Assembly (NCBI GenBank): GCA_951640165.1
Contig: OX621266.1
Coordinates: 992,001 to 1,056,000, forward strand
DNA length: 64,000 nucleotides
Reading direction: 5' to 3'
DNA from: Pseudoips prasinana
Taxonomy: Eukaryota; Arthropoda; Insecta; Lepidoptera; Nolidae
Of this stretch, positions 19,595 through 30,193 are shown piece by piece. The notes below the pieces were generated by a model. That model worked only from the letters and a program-made list of their open reading frames with translations. It did no database searches and was not told where the DNA came from. Numbering within the stretch: the first letter of the stretch is position 1; each line of letters opens with the position of its first letter. The translations under genes and the position numbers were made by a program.

Positions 19595-21366
19595 GGCCAT
19601 ATGATTTAGACCAATCAGTCAATTGTTTTTGTCACATTCTACAGTATGCTGATGATATTGTTCTATATGCCTCCTCTAAGTCACTCGAGACATCCTCCAT
19701 TAGACTAAATAGTGCTTTAGATTATTTAAATGTTTGGTTAAGTGACCATGGCCTCTCTCTCTCTGTCTCTAAGTGTAATGGTGTGATATTCTCTCGTAAG
19801 AGAAATATCCCTAGGGTAGAACTAAAGGTTGACAATGAGTCCATTGGTATAAAGGATAGTGTAAAATGTTTAGGTATAATTTTAGATTCTAAATTAACTG
19901 GGTGTCAACATCTAACTTACATAAGTACTAAATGTGAGAAGGGGGTAAATGTTTTGAGAGCTTTGTCTGGAGTTGGGTGGGGTTCTCACCATTTTAATCA
20001 AAAGATCCTCTACAATGCCATCATTCGCAGTCACTTTGACTATGGATCCTTTGTTCTTGAGCCTTGTAGTAAGCTGGCCTTGGCTAGGCTAGATAGAATT
20101 CAGGCAAAGTGTCTTCGTATTATTACAGGTGCTATGAAATCTTCATGTTCCAGTGCCCTCCAGGTAGAGTGCTTTGATCCCCCCTAGCTTTCCGTAGGCA
20201 ATATTTATGTGATCGATTCTTATGCAACATTTTGCAAAATCCCTCCCATTTACTTTATAATAAATTATATTCTCTTTCTGGTTTAATACACTCTTCAAAA
20301 TATTGGCATCATAAAGAACTACCTCCTCTACTCAAAAGTTTTAATAGGTTTACCAATAAATTTTCTATTTTCTATTTAGTTAAAGACCCATTGTTTAAAT
20401 TTGAGTATGAATCTTTGCTTTTTAAGCCTAGAATTGTTCTGGATTTTGGAATTGCCAAAAATGATCCAGGTGCTAACGCAAAGTTTTGTGACATCATTGA
20501 GCGGGATTGGCCAGGATGGTTAGCTCTGTTCACTGACGCTTCTAAACAGTCTGTGGAAGATTATGTGGGGGCTGCTGTTTGGATCCCCAAATATAAAATT
20601 GTTCTAAGTTTTAAATGTACACAACAAACATCCATTTTTACTGGGGAAGCTACTGCTGTTTTGCAGGCTGTATCTTATGTACTTTACTTAACTTAATAAA
20701 TCAATTATCCTCTGTGACTCCCTCAGTTTGTTGCAAGATATTATTAAGCTTCCATTCCGCTCGAAAGATAGATTCTATCTCACTATAAAAATTAAGAATG
20801 TTTTATTCCAATGTTGTTCTTCTGGTACTGATGTAGTGTTAGCTTGGATTCCTAGTCATAGTGGTAACAGTGGAAATGAATCTGTTGATCTGTGTGCCAA
20901 GGATGCCATCAGACTCGGAGTCAACTCCTACGACAAATGCTTTTCACGAGATCTTAAAGTACCAGCTAAACCTCATATGGTGAAATTGTGGAATGATGAG
21001 TGGCAAAGAATAAGGTCAGTCAAAGCCAAGCACTTTGGTAACTTACAACCTTTTGTACCAGTCAAACCTTGGTTTTTTAAGTACCGCAATGCTCCAAAAT
21101 TAATCACTTCCACAATCATTCGTCTTCGATTGGGCCATGTTTGCACGCCAGTTTTTCTAGCAAAAATAAGAATAAGAGACAATTCTATCTGTGAATGTGG
21201 ACTTGAGGAAGGAACTGTAGACCATATATTTTTTAATTGTTCAAATATTTCTGTCCCTTTGTATGATATCCTTCCTAGTGACTTCCCTTGTCCTGTGAAT
21301 GTTAATACTTTGTTCTCTTGACTTATTTTCTTATTATAAAGTGTTAGTAAAATTTCTTTCTGTTAA

Positions 21367-21690
21367 GTCATTTTAGACATAAAAATAGTGATCAAATAAA
21401 GAAAATTCCGACAGAGCCAAATCTTCGTGGAGACCTTAGGTTTACCACAAGGAATAAAGTGTCAAAAGTCCCCATCAGTCCCATGTGAGCTTAGGGACTT
21501 ATTCGGGGCCCAAGGTCAAAATTTTAGGTTTTTTGGATTTTTCTCGAAAACGGTAAGTTTTATCGAAAAAGTTCTTCTGAGCAAAGTTGTAGATCCTAAA
21601 ATTCTCTATAAAACTGGTCCCTATAATTTTTTCTCTAAGACCCCCACTATTTCCCAGATATTGCGCTTGTAAGAATCACGTTCTACATAA
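21367..21690 (+). repeat. Left terminal inverted repeat of the Academ-like element
   Basis: Pairs with 23255-23573. Both arms contain TCTCGAAAACGGTAAGTTTTAT- and AAGCGCAATATCTGGGAAAT-type blocks in opposite orientation, with scattered substitutions and short indels. Confidence 0.85.
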
Positions 21691-21874
21691 TCAAATTTCC
21701 ACACCACCTGTGAGATAGTGTACTCGGCGCGTTTTTTTTAACGTGGTATCCCCGGTAGGCCTATTCCACGAACCTTTATGACGTTATTTTCAGGAACAAT
21801 CATTATTTAATAGTATGAAGATTATTGATATGGGTTACTGAGTTTAACTGTCGTCCTAACTTTTTTTTATTACT

Positions 21875-23162
21875 TTAATCTGACTCATACTCTTCATATT
21901 CAACTTCAATTATCATGTTTTCTTCAATTTCTTGTTCTTCTTTCTGTTGATGAACGCTTAGAAATTGTTCAAATGAAGATGAATCAGTTGTCTCTTCATC
22001 AAAATCACATGAATTTTTCTCTCTTGTATTTAATTGAACATTTGAGCAAGAGACACCTTGGCAATTGGTACACGCTGGAGAACACTGCAACCCTACTTTT
22101 TTACAGCCACATTTGGCACTACAACCTTTCTTGCAATTGCAAAAAATAGTGTTAAGAAGTTTTTCTGGAGCAGGGGGCAGTAAAGTTCGAATCGGTTCCA
22201 AAGTATTAATTACTAATTTCCCACCCCAGTCTTCAGGGTTCAGTTCATTGCCTTGCCATGTCTGAACTTGATAGTATACTCGAAACAAATGTTGAGTAGC
22301 AGATGCCGATGTTGGAGGAAGACAAGATAGCTGTACTTGCTTTTTGTTTCGTGTATTTTTTACAAATGTTAAATATCTGTACGAATCTATGCAATCAATT
22401 TTTTTTGGAGCTCCATAAACCGCAAGAAGAAACCGAATTCCTTTAGTAATTAGTATTTGAGGTGAAGAATTAATTTCTGTAAATACTTTTGCGCAGTCAA
22501 TCAAATAATATTTTTCAAATAATTTTAATACTGAATTTTTGCCCCTTCTAAACATTGCTGACGTAGTATCGCATCCGGTTATCGCATGTAAAAATTAAAT
22601 AAAGTTTTGGCATTTTGGATAAGCTGATAAACTTTTAGAAGAATATAATTCTGTCCATTGCTGCGCCTTCCCAGGTTATGTTTGTTTTGTTTCAATTATG
22701 AGGACATCGGCGTCATTCGGAACTTGTTTCACGGCAATATTTTCAGCTGTTAATTTGTTACTCAACATAGAAATAAAACGAGATTTATTATTAATGTTTG
22801 CAAAAAATTGTTGTTGATTAACTGGAACTGTCATAAATTCGTCAAACATTTTTCGGTACCTGAGAATGTTTTTGTAGCACGACGACGTTGTTCTGCAGCT
22901 TTTATGTTCTTTTTTGTGTCACTATAGCCATCAAATACTACCGTAACTGTATGACCATAATGTCTACGTAAATACTGAACATATTTTTCAAAAATACGTT
23001 AAAGGTTTCTTCTCGATCCCACACAACGTGATGTAGTAGATATCCTCCATCAATAACGTAAGCAGCGTTTGTACAATCAACCTCAGCATTGACTGATTGA
23101 AAGCAATTGTAAAGAGCCGACTTCATTGTTTTACGCATTCCAGCTGCATCGAAGAGTGACAA
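21875..23162 (-). pseudogene. XPG/FEN1-like nuclease with Cys-rich domain (Academ-type transposase, decayed)
   Basis: Read on the minus strand, frame pieces in order carry SLFDAAGMRKTMKSALYN and YVIDGGYLLHHVVWDREETF (23160-23020), YGHTVTVVFDGYSDTKKN (about 22950-22905), then FFANINNKSRFISMLSNKL and PNDADVLIIET (about 22810-22690). HAITGCDTTSAMFRRGK follows at about 22590-22545. The Asp-rich pattern (IDGG, VFDGY, DADVLI, GCDTTS) is that of PIN/XPG nucleases. After VYYQVQTWQG comes a cluster of nine cysteines (CNCKKGCSAKCGCKK..LQC..AC..C..VSC, about 22165-22045) and an acidic tail. Frameshifts near 22870 and a gap between DADVLI and GCDTTS show decay. The catalytic region is incomplete. Confidence 0.6.
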
Positions 23163-23254
23163 CGGGTAATATAGTATAATGTATACATAACAGAGACACC
23201 AGTAGGCATTTTTGCTTGCTTGAGTACCTAAATATGTATATACGTGGCATATGT

Positions 23255-23573
23255 GTGCATACTATGTAGAACATGATTCTTACAAGCGCAATATCTGGGA
23301 AATAGTGGGTCTTAGAGAAAAAATCATTGAGACCATTTTAATAGAGAATTTTAAGATCTACAACTTTGCTCGGAGGAACTTTTTCGATAAAACTTACCGT
23401 TTTCGAGAAAAATCCAAAAAACCTAAAATTTTGACCTTGGGCCCCGAATAAGTCCCTAAGCTCACATGGGACTGATGGGGACTATTGACACTTTATTCCT
23501 AGTGGTAAACCTAAGGTCTCTACGAAGATTTGGCTCTGTCGGAATATTCTTTATTTCAATTGTCTAAAATGAC
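23255..23573 (-). repeat. Right terminal inverted repeat of the Academ-like element
   Basis: Inverted partner of 21367-21690; see there. Confidence 0.85.
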
Positions 23574-24484
23574 CGGACTATAATATTCGTTTATATTTTA
23601 TTTAGTATGTTTTATGTTTATTTATTTATTTATTCTAAGTAAACCTAACCTTTAAGTGTATTTGTTTTTTTAAGTTGCTCAAGCGTTTCTTTATTTGTCT
23701 TTTATTTATTCTCTTTTGCTCTTCCATTAGTAAATGTGTCTATTACTCGCCTTAATATATAAATATTTTTGACATTGTGTTCTCCTAACTTTTGACATTG
23801 GCAGAATCATCGTTGTCGCGATGGAGCCATGGTGACAAATTGGAATTGGAATTGGATGTGTTTTCTGCTATTGTTGATGATAAATGGAGAGACTACCATA
23901 AATTTTTTACAGATGCTGCAAAGTTGTCTGATGGTGGTAAAACAGGTGTTAGCGTATATTATTTAAATTCTCAAAGAAGAATGGGCAAAAATATATGGAG
24001 CTTGGTCCAAATTTCCACCATCAATAAGAACTATGACATATGATGGAACACTGCGTTCTGAATCATTATAAGAAGACCGCAACCAAAAATATTTACTCAG
24101 TAAAAAGTTATGACCCCATGAAAACTTGCAATTTAAAAACCTTTTTACGCTTCATTATTTCACTATATCTTTTAAACTACTCGATTGATTTAGGTGTATG
24201 ACATTTCGTTGTAATTCATACGTTATTCTGGTTGTTATAAGCTATATGAGCCAAAATATAAACAATATGGCGGTCGCGGTAGGTACCTCGCTACGTCAAA
24301 AAATCAAACCCTATCATGTGGGGTATCAAATCAAATGAAAGGACTTATAGCTATCTTTACAATGCTTATATTTATTTTAAAATATTTGTAATACTGGGAA
24401 AAATGTAAACACAAAAATATTTCACGTTCAAGTTTTATTTATTCCTGTCTCACAGTTCGGAGTCTGTCCTTAAAAGAATACATC

Positions 24485-26380
24485 TCATATGTCTTCATCC
24501 ACAATAACATTGTCCAGATTCGCAGCTGGAAGTAGAATTGTGGGTTGGTGTCTCGCCCATCCAAAATACCAAATAATTACCATGACGTGGGCACAGCAAC
24601 CCACAGTTCGCATTCCAGAAAGACAAGAACAGTAGTAGTTCGAAATGGTTTCTCGATTATGGATCATTACATACGTGTAGTATTGTCTTGCACGTGCGTG
24701 TCGGGATTATATTCTTGCGCGTAACAACATAGCGTTTTCAGGTTCAATGCCAAAATCAACTATTTCACTAAATGCTCCATCTCTTGCTACTTCAATCTGA
24801 TACACGCCATTGCGTACGTGTTCGCTATAGTAGCTACGCGCAAGTTTTATGTGATATGAACCAAGTGCAAACAATGTCAAGTCTTCTTGAGTCAGAACAG
24901 GAAATTCATCTGCTCCTATGGCGTCGGCTTCAATATTTCGAAAACTTGCCCGCCTTCTATTTATATTTCTATTTGTAACATATGCTCCCAATTGATTTGG
25001 TACATGCAATCTCTCTCTAATTATTCTTAAATATTCTTCCGCATGCGCGTTATCTTCGATTAAAAGATGAAAAGCGTTAATAAGCGCAGCAGCCACCCGG
25101 AAATCATCCATCATGTGGCTCATAGCACGATTAAAAAATTCTTGCCTGAATAGGCGAAAATCGCGCTTAAAACGTCCGTTTACGACCTCGACGACCCAGC
25201 GGCATATCGTCACTTCCCTATTTTTATTGGCTTCTAACGTGGTTAACTGGTCTTCGCCACGCCGTTTGCTAATTGGCATACGTGCCACATAACCACACGA
25301 TTCCATGTCACCAATAACGTCTCTAAAGCCGCGGTCGCAGATAAAAACATCGTTTGCTTCAAAAAAGTAATGGAATGAATTGTCTTCTCTTTCGTTAATA
25401 AGACCTTTCATTATAACGGCATCCGATGTTGTTGCTGCGTGAGGCCCAGTAACATCTAATATGTAGCCATCACAACATACAATGAGAAATGGTTTTAACA
25501 GGTTCGTGTATTTGTGCAAACTGTATGTTTTCCGCTGGAAAAGGAAGTTGGAAGACTTCTGAGTATAGACGTAGGTTCCATCTATCACCAGAATAGCTTT
25601 CCTTTCTTGTAAGGGTGCATCTGGGTTTCCAAAAAGACCATTTGGCACAGTCAGATTTTTCGCAACTACTTCATTTCTTGAAATATGATCCAGGCCCAGG
25701 TGCCTTGGTACGAAATCTTGTACCAAACATTTGCGCACAGTATTCATTTTCCTTTCGAGCGTACGGCGACTCATTCTGAAAAGTACGCTGAGTCTTTCGT
25801 TCGACTCACCCGTCCGAAGCTTCATCAAAAAAATAGCAAGTGCAGTATTGGGGTCGGTTACTTCTTGCTGCAATGAAGGGGTTTCTCGTATCACTTGCTC
25901 AAATGCGTTATGAGTGATGCCCACACGATGATGCAATATTTTTGGATCCATAGTTTGTATATTTTCAAAGTCCATTGTGTTGGAACTATTAAGAACGGCT
26001 GTTTGTAAGATTTTCGTAATGTCTACGAACATTTCTCCGGTAAAATCGTGGGATAAGTTTGGAGCATCAATTAAGTGACCCCATTGATTTTCATCCAAAT
26101 GTTGTTGACATACTCTTGCGTTTGGAGGTATGTATAAATTCGAGTGTACCAACAGTTCTAGTTTGATAGACGCCGGAATACGGCATCTACCACATTCATG
26201 ATAAATGCATGTGTTAGATGTATTTGGTGCTCTTTTGAATTCATTGGTTTCGAAGATTCCTCCAGATGGTCTTCCGACACGAGGAGGCGGCTGGTCAGCT
26301 TGGTTTTGACTGCGGTCAACTGCATACCTTACCCGCAACCAACAATTGCGGCAGATATATTGCTCGCCATCCAGTATTAA
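24485..26380 (-). pseudogene. ISL2EU-type transposase, exon 2 (one in-frame stop)
   Basis: The exon opens after TTTGTTGCAG (AG at 26382-26381). It encodes LILDGEQYICRNCW, a zinc-like N-terminal region with CGRCRIPASIK and VCQQHLDEN, and a helix-turn-helix region. The DDE nuclease core follows: VIDGTYVYTQ (first Asp, about 25580), CDRGFRDVIGDMES (second Asp, about 25345) and WVVEVVNGRFKRDFRLF (Glu, about 25190). A TAA near 24707 follows RARI; the same frame continues as SRHARARQYYTY and ends at 24485 after a zinc signature (CSCLSGMRTVGCCAHV). Known ISL2EU transposases end the same way, so the stop is probably a single mutation. Otherwise the protein is complete, which suggests recent activity. 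It would cut and rejoin element ends. Confidence 0.8.
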
Positions 26381-26514
26381 CTGCAACAAATACAACACCT
26401 TTATTCATGACGTTCTGTCTAATTGCGTGTGTTAGCTAACATGTCTACTCGCTAAGAGAGATCCTAGGTTCGATTCCTTCCGCATACAGGCTCTCCGGCA
26501 ATAAGCTAGTGTTG

Positions 26515-26882
26515 ATTCTGTGCGTCTGGGTATATTATCCATATAAGTATGTATTCAAAACAAAACAAGAAACGGTAAGAATGATTAAAACATGACGTTA
26601 CTACCGATAGTAAAATATTGATTAACTAACTTAACAAAAGTGTTACTTACAAGTAATCTTTTTGTTCACGCCATCCCACGTCTGGATATACTATCTATGT
26701 TATGTACTTATGTATTCAAAACAAAAAACGGTAATGATGATTAAAACATGACGTTACTACCGATACTAAAATATTGATTAATTGACAAACAATAGTAACA
26801 AAAATGGATCAAGACTGAAAACGTCCAAAATATTTCGCTTCAAAAAGGTTTTTCTAGGGATCTTTCGTTACAAGTAATCTTA
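26515..26882 (+). repeat. Two-copy tandem duplication (about 180 bp) in the transposase intron
   Basis: The block CATGACGTTACTACCGATA ... TTACAAGTAATCT ... TTGTTCACGCC occurs twice, starting near 26521 and 26690, with minor differences. The MITE at 26883-27080 sits at the AATCT|TGTTCACG point of the second copy; the first copy shows the site unoccupied. Confidence 0.8.
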
Positions 26883-27080
26883 GGCTAAGTTCAGATGAAC
26901 GCGCGGCGACGCGCGGTTGCCTCGGCGCGCGGTTTGAGATTGTAACAAATCAATGTTGTTGTGTACATGACCGCGCGTCGTGTGTCACGCGGTCATGTAC
27001 ACAACAACATTGATTTGTTACAATCTCAAACCGCGCGCCGAACCAACCGCGCGTCGCCGCGCGTTCATCTGTCAGAAGCC
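26883..27080. mobile_element. 198-bp foldback MITE with TTA target duplication
   Basis: Long inverted arms (about 90 bp each) pair almost perfectly. They are GC-rich with CGCGCGG runs (CAGATGAACGCGCGGCGACG at the left, the reverse at the right), and the termini are GGCT..AGCC. TTA (26880-26882 and 27081-27083) flanks it. TTA duplication fits PIF/Harbinger-mobilised MITEs, so the surrounding element's own transposase could be its source (inference). Confidence 0.8.
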
Positions 27081-27161
27081 TTATTGTTCACGCCTTCCGA
27101 CAATCTCAAATGGAGTCGGGGCACGGCATTTGAAATAAAATACACATATGCATGTACTAAC

Positions 27162-27299
27162 CTGTCGAGGTGCTAAAAGTCCTTGAATATGCTCTGCAGT
27201 TCCTGGGTGATTATCCAGAAACGGTTGAAGCAACTGATAGTTTCTTCTTTGAAACAATGAATAACTGCAACATATGCAGTTTCTTCTTTCCGCTTCCAT
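27162..27299 (-). CDS. ISL2EU-type transposase, exon 1
   Basis: ATG at 27299-27297, then 46 codons (MEAERRNCICCSYSLFQRRN to GLLAPRQ). It ends in phase 0 at a donor, CAG|GTTAGT (GT at 27161-27160). Joined to exon 2, the CICC and CRNCW pairs make a possible zinc-binding module. The intron (27161-26381) carries a tandem duplication and a MITE. Confidence 0.65.
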
Positions 27300-29094
27300 T
27301 GTCACAGATACACAAAGCAATAACAAATAGTCCGATGAGATATAGCCGTAGTCGAAAGTAGAGAATCAGAAGAAATCAAGTACACAAAAGTCGCAGGGAA
27401 AATATAACCAGAAAATGCACAGTACGCACCGAAAGCAAGCAAACGAACGACTGCGTGGGACACAATATGTGTTGATTGGGTCAGGTAGTTAGGTAAAAAC
27501 CAGTTCAACGTCGTCGGCGCAGCGTATACCGTATTGCTTCCTAAGTGCGAAAGGGACAAAACTAATGCTATCTCCATCTACGAGTCGACGCTAGCAATCC
27601 CCGGGTTCCGAAATGCAAAAATATTAAAAAATACTTTTAGCACGATTGCGAACCGTTCCGATTACATTTTTATATGGGTAGGTGCGCTAAGGTTATCATT
27701 GTATACTTTGCAGACGATTTGAGCGCATAACAGAACAGGGGGAATGCGTCATTATTGCTACCATGTTTTTACTGCTTGAAATGTGGCTATGTGCGAAAAA
27801 AATTAACGGTTAAATAACTAAAAATACGTATTTTTAAAACAGTCATAACTTTTTTCTGAGTGAATATATTTTTTTCACCTAGTAATCAAAATTGTATGGT
27901 ATTTAGTCGACTTTAAGCTTACATAGCCCTCAATGGTGGTGGAAATTTGGACCACTTCTGCTCATTGTCTTTTTCTTACAGTTCCAGTGTCCCCCACAGA
28001 CTTCTGTTTTTACCGGGGAGTGCATAGGTATCCTTGAGGCTTGTGTATTTATCCTATCTCATAACACTATATCCAAAGCTGTTATTTTCTCAGACTGCAA
28101 AAGTGCATTGGAAACTATTGTCAAAAATCCTTTTAAGGATTCTCTTCACTCTCCTATTATTCTGGAAATAAAAAAAAATCTTCATTCTTGCGCTATAAAG
28201 GAGGTAGAGGTCTCATTAGTATGGATCCCTGGGCATTCAGGTATAAGAGGTAATGAGTGTGCAGATGCATATGCTAAGGCTGTTATTACTAGCAATTTGG
28301 CTAATCTTAAATATTTTTCTGTGCAGGTATATGACCTACTTCACCTTCCCAAAACTGATATGCATAAATCCTGGCAATGCTCTTGGTCTGAATCAAGTAA
28401 GACCAAAGGCCGTTTGTATGCCTCTATTCAGCCAGAAATACCCTCCAAGCCATGGTTCTACAAATACAAAAAAGTACCTAAATTTGTAATTTCAGTTATA
28501 TGCAGAATCCGCCTGGGCCATTGTTGTACCCCTATCTTCCTTCATAAAATTAGGATTCGTGACAGTTCCCTGTGTGAATGTGGATTAGATGATGGATCTC
28601 TAGATCATATTTTTCTTAAATGTCACTTAAATAAACCTTTCTCATTTGGGACTATTTCTTCTCTTAACATTTTCCATCCGCTTAATGTCCGTCACCATCT
28701 TTCATTCTTTCCTAATCCCTTAATGATAAATGCCTTTATTAAATTTATATCCACTAACATGATAAAATTATGATATTTATGATTATTGTCTTTGTTTATA
28801 TGTAATTTAAGTATTTCTATTCACTAACTCATTTGTGTTTGTATTTTGTTTCAGGCTATAAATAGTACCACAAAAATATAGTATATTATTCAGTAGCCCT
28901 TGTAATTACCCATGAGCAGTCAACAAACACGTGACACTGGCAGAAATTGCTGAAAATATCGGCAGATTGCCATTTAAAAAAAAAATTAAAAAAAAAAAAT
29001 GTAATAATAATAAATAATAAGTGCCAGTAACCATATTTAAGATAATTGTGATGTGTATATTTAAGGCAGTTGCTATTTGGACACACATCTATCT

Positions 29095-29250
29095 TACTAG
29101 ATGTGCCCCGCAGATTTACCCGCATATAAACTATGTGTCATCTAACTCCTTACCAAATTTTATTAAAATCACTTCTGCTTTTCAGACGTGTAGAAGTAAC
29201 AAACATACACACTCACAAACTTTCGCCTTTATAATATCAGTGTGATATAG
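29095..29250 (+). repeat. RTE-type short repeat, 3' end
   Basis: ACTAGATGTGCCCCGCAGAT ... TTATTAAAATCACTTCTGCT ... ACAAACTTTCGCCTTTATAA is the same kind of block as 45855-46110, with a 3' end shared with 2863-3070. Confidence 0.55.
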
Positions 29251-29299
29251 CAGTATTATGATGTACATGTACTGACAATCACTCTGACCATCTCCTATC

Positions 29300-29565
29300 T
29301 ATAATAATAATAATAATATCTGGGGACAATGTCACTCAGATCATCCTAGCCCCAAACTAAGCAAAGCTTGTACTATGGGTACCAGGCGACGATATACATA
29401 CGTATATAGATAGATAAATACTTATATACATAGTAAACATCCATGACTCAGAAACAAATATTTGTGCTCATCACACAAATATTTGCACTTACCGGGATTC
29501 GAACCCAGGACCACCAGCTTCGTAGGCAGGAGCACTACCAACTAGGCTACGGTGACCGTCTATAG
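29300..29565 (-). repeat. tRNA-derived SINE, antisense copy
   Basis: Reverse complement of the 2600-2862 family. The ATT-rich tail is at 29300-29320, and GCAAAGCTTGTACTATGGGT lies near 29360. The B-box complement GGGATTCGAACCC is at 29495-29507. The A-box side, CGTAGGCAGGAGCACTACCA, is better preserved than in the plus copy. Confidence 0.8.
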
Positions 29566-29969
29566 ATTGACCGCATACTAGGTTGCTTAACCTTGTTGAT
29601 AATCTACCAAGCGGAGAGTACAATTGGCTATGAACAATTCGGTTTAGATGGTCTTTTATTCGTAATGGTTTTAACCATAATAATATAAAGGTACAGTAAG
29701 ATTCAGATACTAGTATCAAGTCAAGATTTTGTTGGGACATAAGAGTTTTTTCACTTTTATTTGGTTACTATGTTGCAATTTAGAATGAAGTAATTTTGTC
29801 AACAATATATTGTGTAACCTTTTTCTTTGTGTAACATAATTATGATGTGACGCGGGTTTGATCCCCACACAGTTCAGTTCTGCCTAAATGTGTGCTTTGT
29901 GTACAAGATATGTATTTCAGGACGACTTTTCATGGTGCAGGAATAGTTTAAAAAAAGACGCAAAAATAC
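29566..29969 (-). other. Intronic DNA with a possible SINE head
   Basis: GCGGGTTTGATCCCC near 29851-29865 is B-box-like and may be a SINE remnant. Nothing else is seen. In the P/THAP gene model this is the 5' part of the large intron; the donor GTATTT starts at 29969. Confidence 0.35.
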
Positions 29970-30193
29970 CTTTCATGGCTTTTTTTTTTTTTTTTTTTGC
30001 TTGTGGGTAGTTATAGTGGCAACAACAAAAAATTTGAGCTCTGTTTCTTTTAAATATTTTAATTACTTACTTACATTTTACTATGCTAATTTAAAGTTAT
30101 AATCAATTGCTACACCCAATTCACTCATATCCACTATCAAATATTCATTATCTTTCAATCTAACTAAAAATCATCACTTCACTGCACCTCACT

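Larger units (their letters stand above)
16616..21321 (+). pseudogene. Copy B ORF2: endonuclease, reverse transcriptase, RNase H, zinc motif
   Basis: The ATG at 16616 overlaps ORF1 in the +1 frame, as in copy A. Endonuclease: LLQWNCTNI, SETWLKP, LGDFNIHHTLWGSH, a frame break near 17210, then SD-type residues. After a 19-bp snap-back hairpin (17457-17497) the polymerase begins at PPWWDSEC and runs to 18040. It resumes after a LINE-tail insertion at 18453 (FLDISSAYDNV, GLPQGSVLSP), is cut by the R1-type insertion (18889-19594), and continues with ILQYADDIVLYA near 19640. RNase H lies at 20500-20870 (LFTDASK, FTGEA, a TAA stop at 20694, CDSLSLL, WIPSHSG). The C-terminal CECGLEEGTVDHIFFNC is the zinc motif. 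Catalytic residues are kept, but it is heavily disrupted. Confidence 0.8.
21367..23573 (-). mobile_element. DNA transposon with about 300-bp terminal inverted repeats (Academ-like)
   Basis: Termini read GTCATTTTAGACA inward from both sides (21367 and 23573). The inverted repeats run over 21367-21690 and 23255-23573 with high identity (CCGACAGAGCCAAATCTTCG, then GTTTACCAC, then GGGGCCCAAGGTC). Coding remnants on the minus strand (23162-21875) match an XPG/FEN1-like nuclease plus a cysteine-rich domain, the combination described for Academ transposons. It lies in the 3' UTR of copy B. No clear target duplication was found. Confidence 0.65.
14737..23857 (+). mobile_element. I-like LINE with RNase H, copy B (nested insertions)
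   Basis: A second plus-strand element starts straight behind the end of copy A and ends in a TTGGAA-repeat tail at about 23838-23857. It is the same architecture but a different subfamily (ORFs clearly diverged from A). The element is swollen from about 6 kb to 9.1 kb by a 5S-type SINE, a LINE tail, an antisense R1-type fragment and an Academ-like DNA transposon. Two perfect snap-back palindromes lie in its coding sequence. Confidence 0.8.
23975..27970 (-). mobile_element. ISL2EU/PIF-Harbinger-type DNA transposon
   Basis: The exact limits come from comparison with the empty site in copy A (13768-13771). Termini share GGTCCAAATTTCCACCA in opposite orientation (24004-24020 and 27937-27953), with a weaker outer match (AAGAATGGGCA / AAGACAATGAGCA). 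The element is about 4.0 kb and holds a two-exon transposase on the minus strand with one in-frame stop. Its 5' promoter side is at the right end. It hosts a MITE in its intron. Confidence 0.8.
23861..28773 (+). pseudogene. Copy C RNase H and zinc domain, split by a transposon
   Basis: The left piece (23861-23974) carries DDKWRDYHKFFTDAAKLS, the first catalytic Asp region. The right piece (27971-28773) carries FTGECIGILEACVF (catalytic Glu), FSDCKSALETI (Asp), WIPGHSGIRGNECADAYAK (Asp of the fourth motif) and the C-terminal CECGLDDGSLDHIFLKC. Unlike copy A, the right piece has an open frame from 28108 to 28773 through WIPGHSG and the zinc motif. There is no polymerase, so it cannot act. Confidence 0.8.
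23858..28944 (+). mobile_element. I-like LINE, copy C (5'-truncated, split by ISL2EU)
   Basis: It begins inside RNase H (GTGTTTTCTGCTATTGTTGA) directly behind the TTGGAA tail of copy B. After the 4-kb DNA transposon it continues at 27971 to the same 3' end as copy A (GACACTGGCAGA). It is almost identical to copy A 13651-14736, so A and C belong to one young subfamily. Confidence 0.85.

Noticed and set aside
18903..19604. Several GC-rich ORFs on both strands in copy B
   Set aside because: Except for the minus-strand R1-type C-terminus (19600-19364), these are shadow frames of its GC-rich 3' UTR.
29489..29740. 83-codon minus-strand ORF
   Set aside because: Its C-terminal half is the tRNA-like head of the antisense SINE; the rest has no domain.
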